64,000 nucleotides of DNA, taken from assembly GCA_012295275.1 (NCBI GenBank), contig CM022677.1:2995290-3059289 (forward strand), written 5' to 3'. Below, piece after piece: positions 63,921 through 64,000 of this stretch. The translations under genes and the position numbers were made by a program. The DNA comes from Chrysomallon squamiferum (lineage: Eukaryota > Mollusca > Gastropoda > Neomphalida > Peltospiridae). The notes beneath the pieces are model-generated. The model had not been told where the DNA came from. It searched no databases and worked only from the letters and a program-made list of their open reading frames with translations. Every line of letters starts with the position of its first letter. The stretch's first letter is position 1.

Positions 63921-64000
63921 AGAAACCTGTTTCCTTTCAAACAATAGAAGTGTTTTCTACAGGGAATGCAGTTACACATTCCACAGTCCCAGATATAACT

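Overview
This is eukaryotic, AT-rich, intron-bearing DNA dominated by simple repeats. There are no bacterial-style operons. Coding exons are short, have GT/AG edges and lie among (GA)n, (TTTA)n, (ATT)n and (TG)n arrays. That texture, the collagen-type prolyl 4-hydroxylase and the Ty3/gypsy, piggyBac and hAT remnants fit a marine invertebrate with a large repetitive genome. A mollusc, possibly a coleoid cephalopod, is my guess and is not proven by the sequence.

The layout is an imperfect A - B - A' - B' arrangement. Arm A (1-11938) runs from the window edge to a 200-N gap (11939-12138). Its reverse complement A' lies at 26612-37825. Both arms carry the same two small exons of an unidentified gene, a CpG-rich promoter-like pocket, minisatellites and a decayed Ty3/gypsy element. 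They differ by roughly 1-6% in the stretches I compared by eye, plus indels of tens to hundreds of bases. Homology stops exactly at the gap on the A side, so the left contig may be a retained alternative haplotype scaffolded in inverted orientation rather than a true palindrome.

Spacer B (12139-26611) holds possible lysine-rich terminal exons (13.7-14.7 kb), a prolyl 4-hydroxylase alpha-like coding region on the minus strand (17.1-18.3 kb), a 42-bp minisatellite (18.6-19.8 kb), a ~147-bp repeat family (19.8-20.3 kb) and the 3' exons of an IRAG/LRMP (MRVI1)-like coiled-coil gene on the plus strand (22.0-25.1 kb). The hydroxylase has glutamine where the first iron-binding histidine is expected. 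Beyond A', the same contig carries a decayed inverted copy of the IRAG-like exons (40.4-43.9 kb, minus strand). Its intron is split by a piggyBac remnant whose 3' coding end has become a 91-bp minisatellite.

From 46 kb to the end the window is mostly low-complexity sequence. It contains two unidentified coding-like blocks (49.4-49.9 and 51.9-52.3 kb), a weak hAT remnant (59.9-60.1 kb), a CRE/octamer pocket (61.04 kb) and several local tandem duplications. I recognise no rRNA or tRNA gene and no CRISPR array. Most long open frames here are translations of microsatellites.
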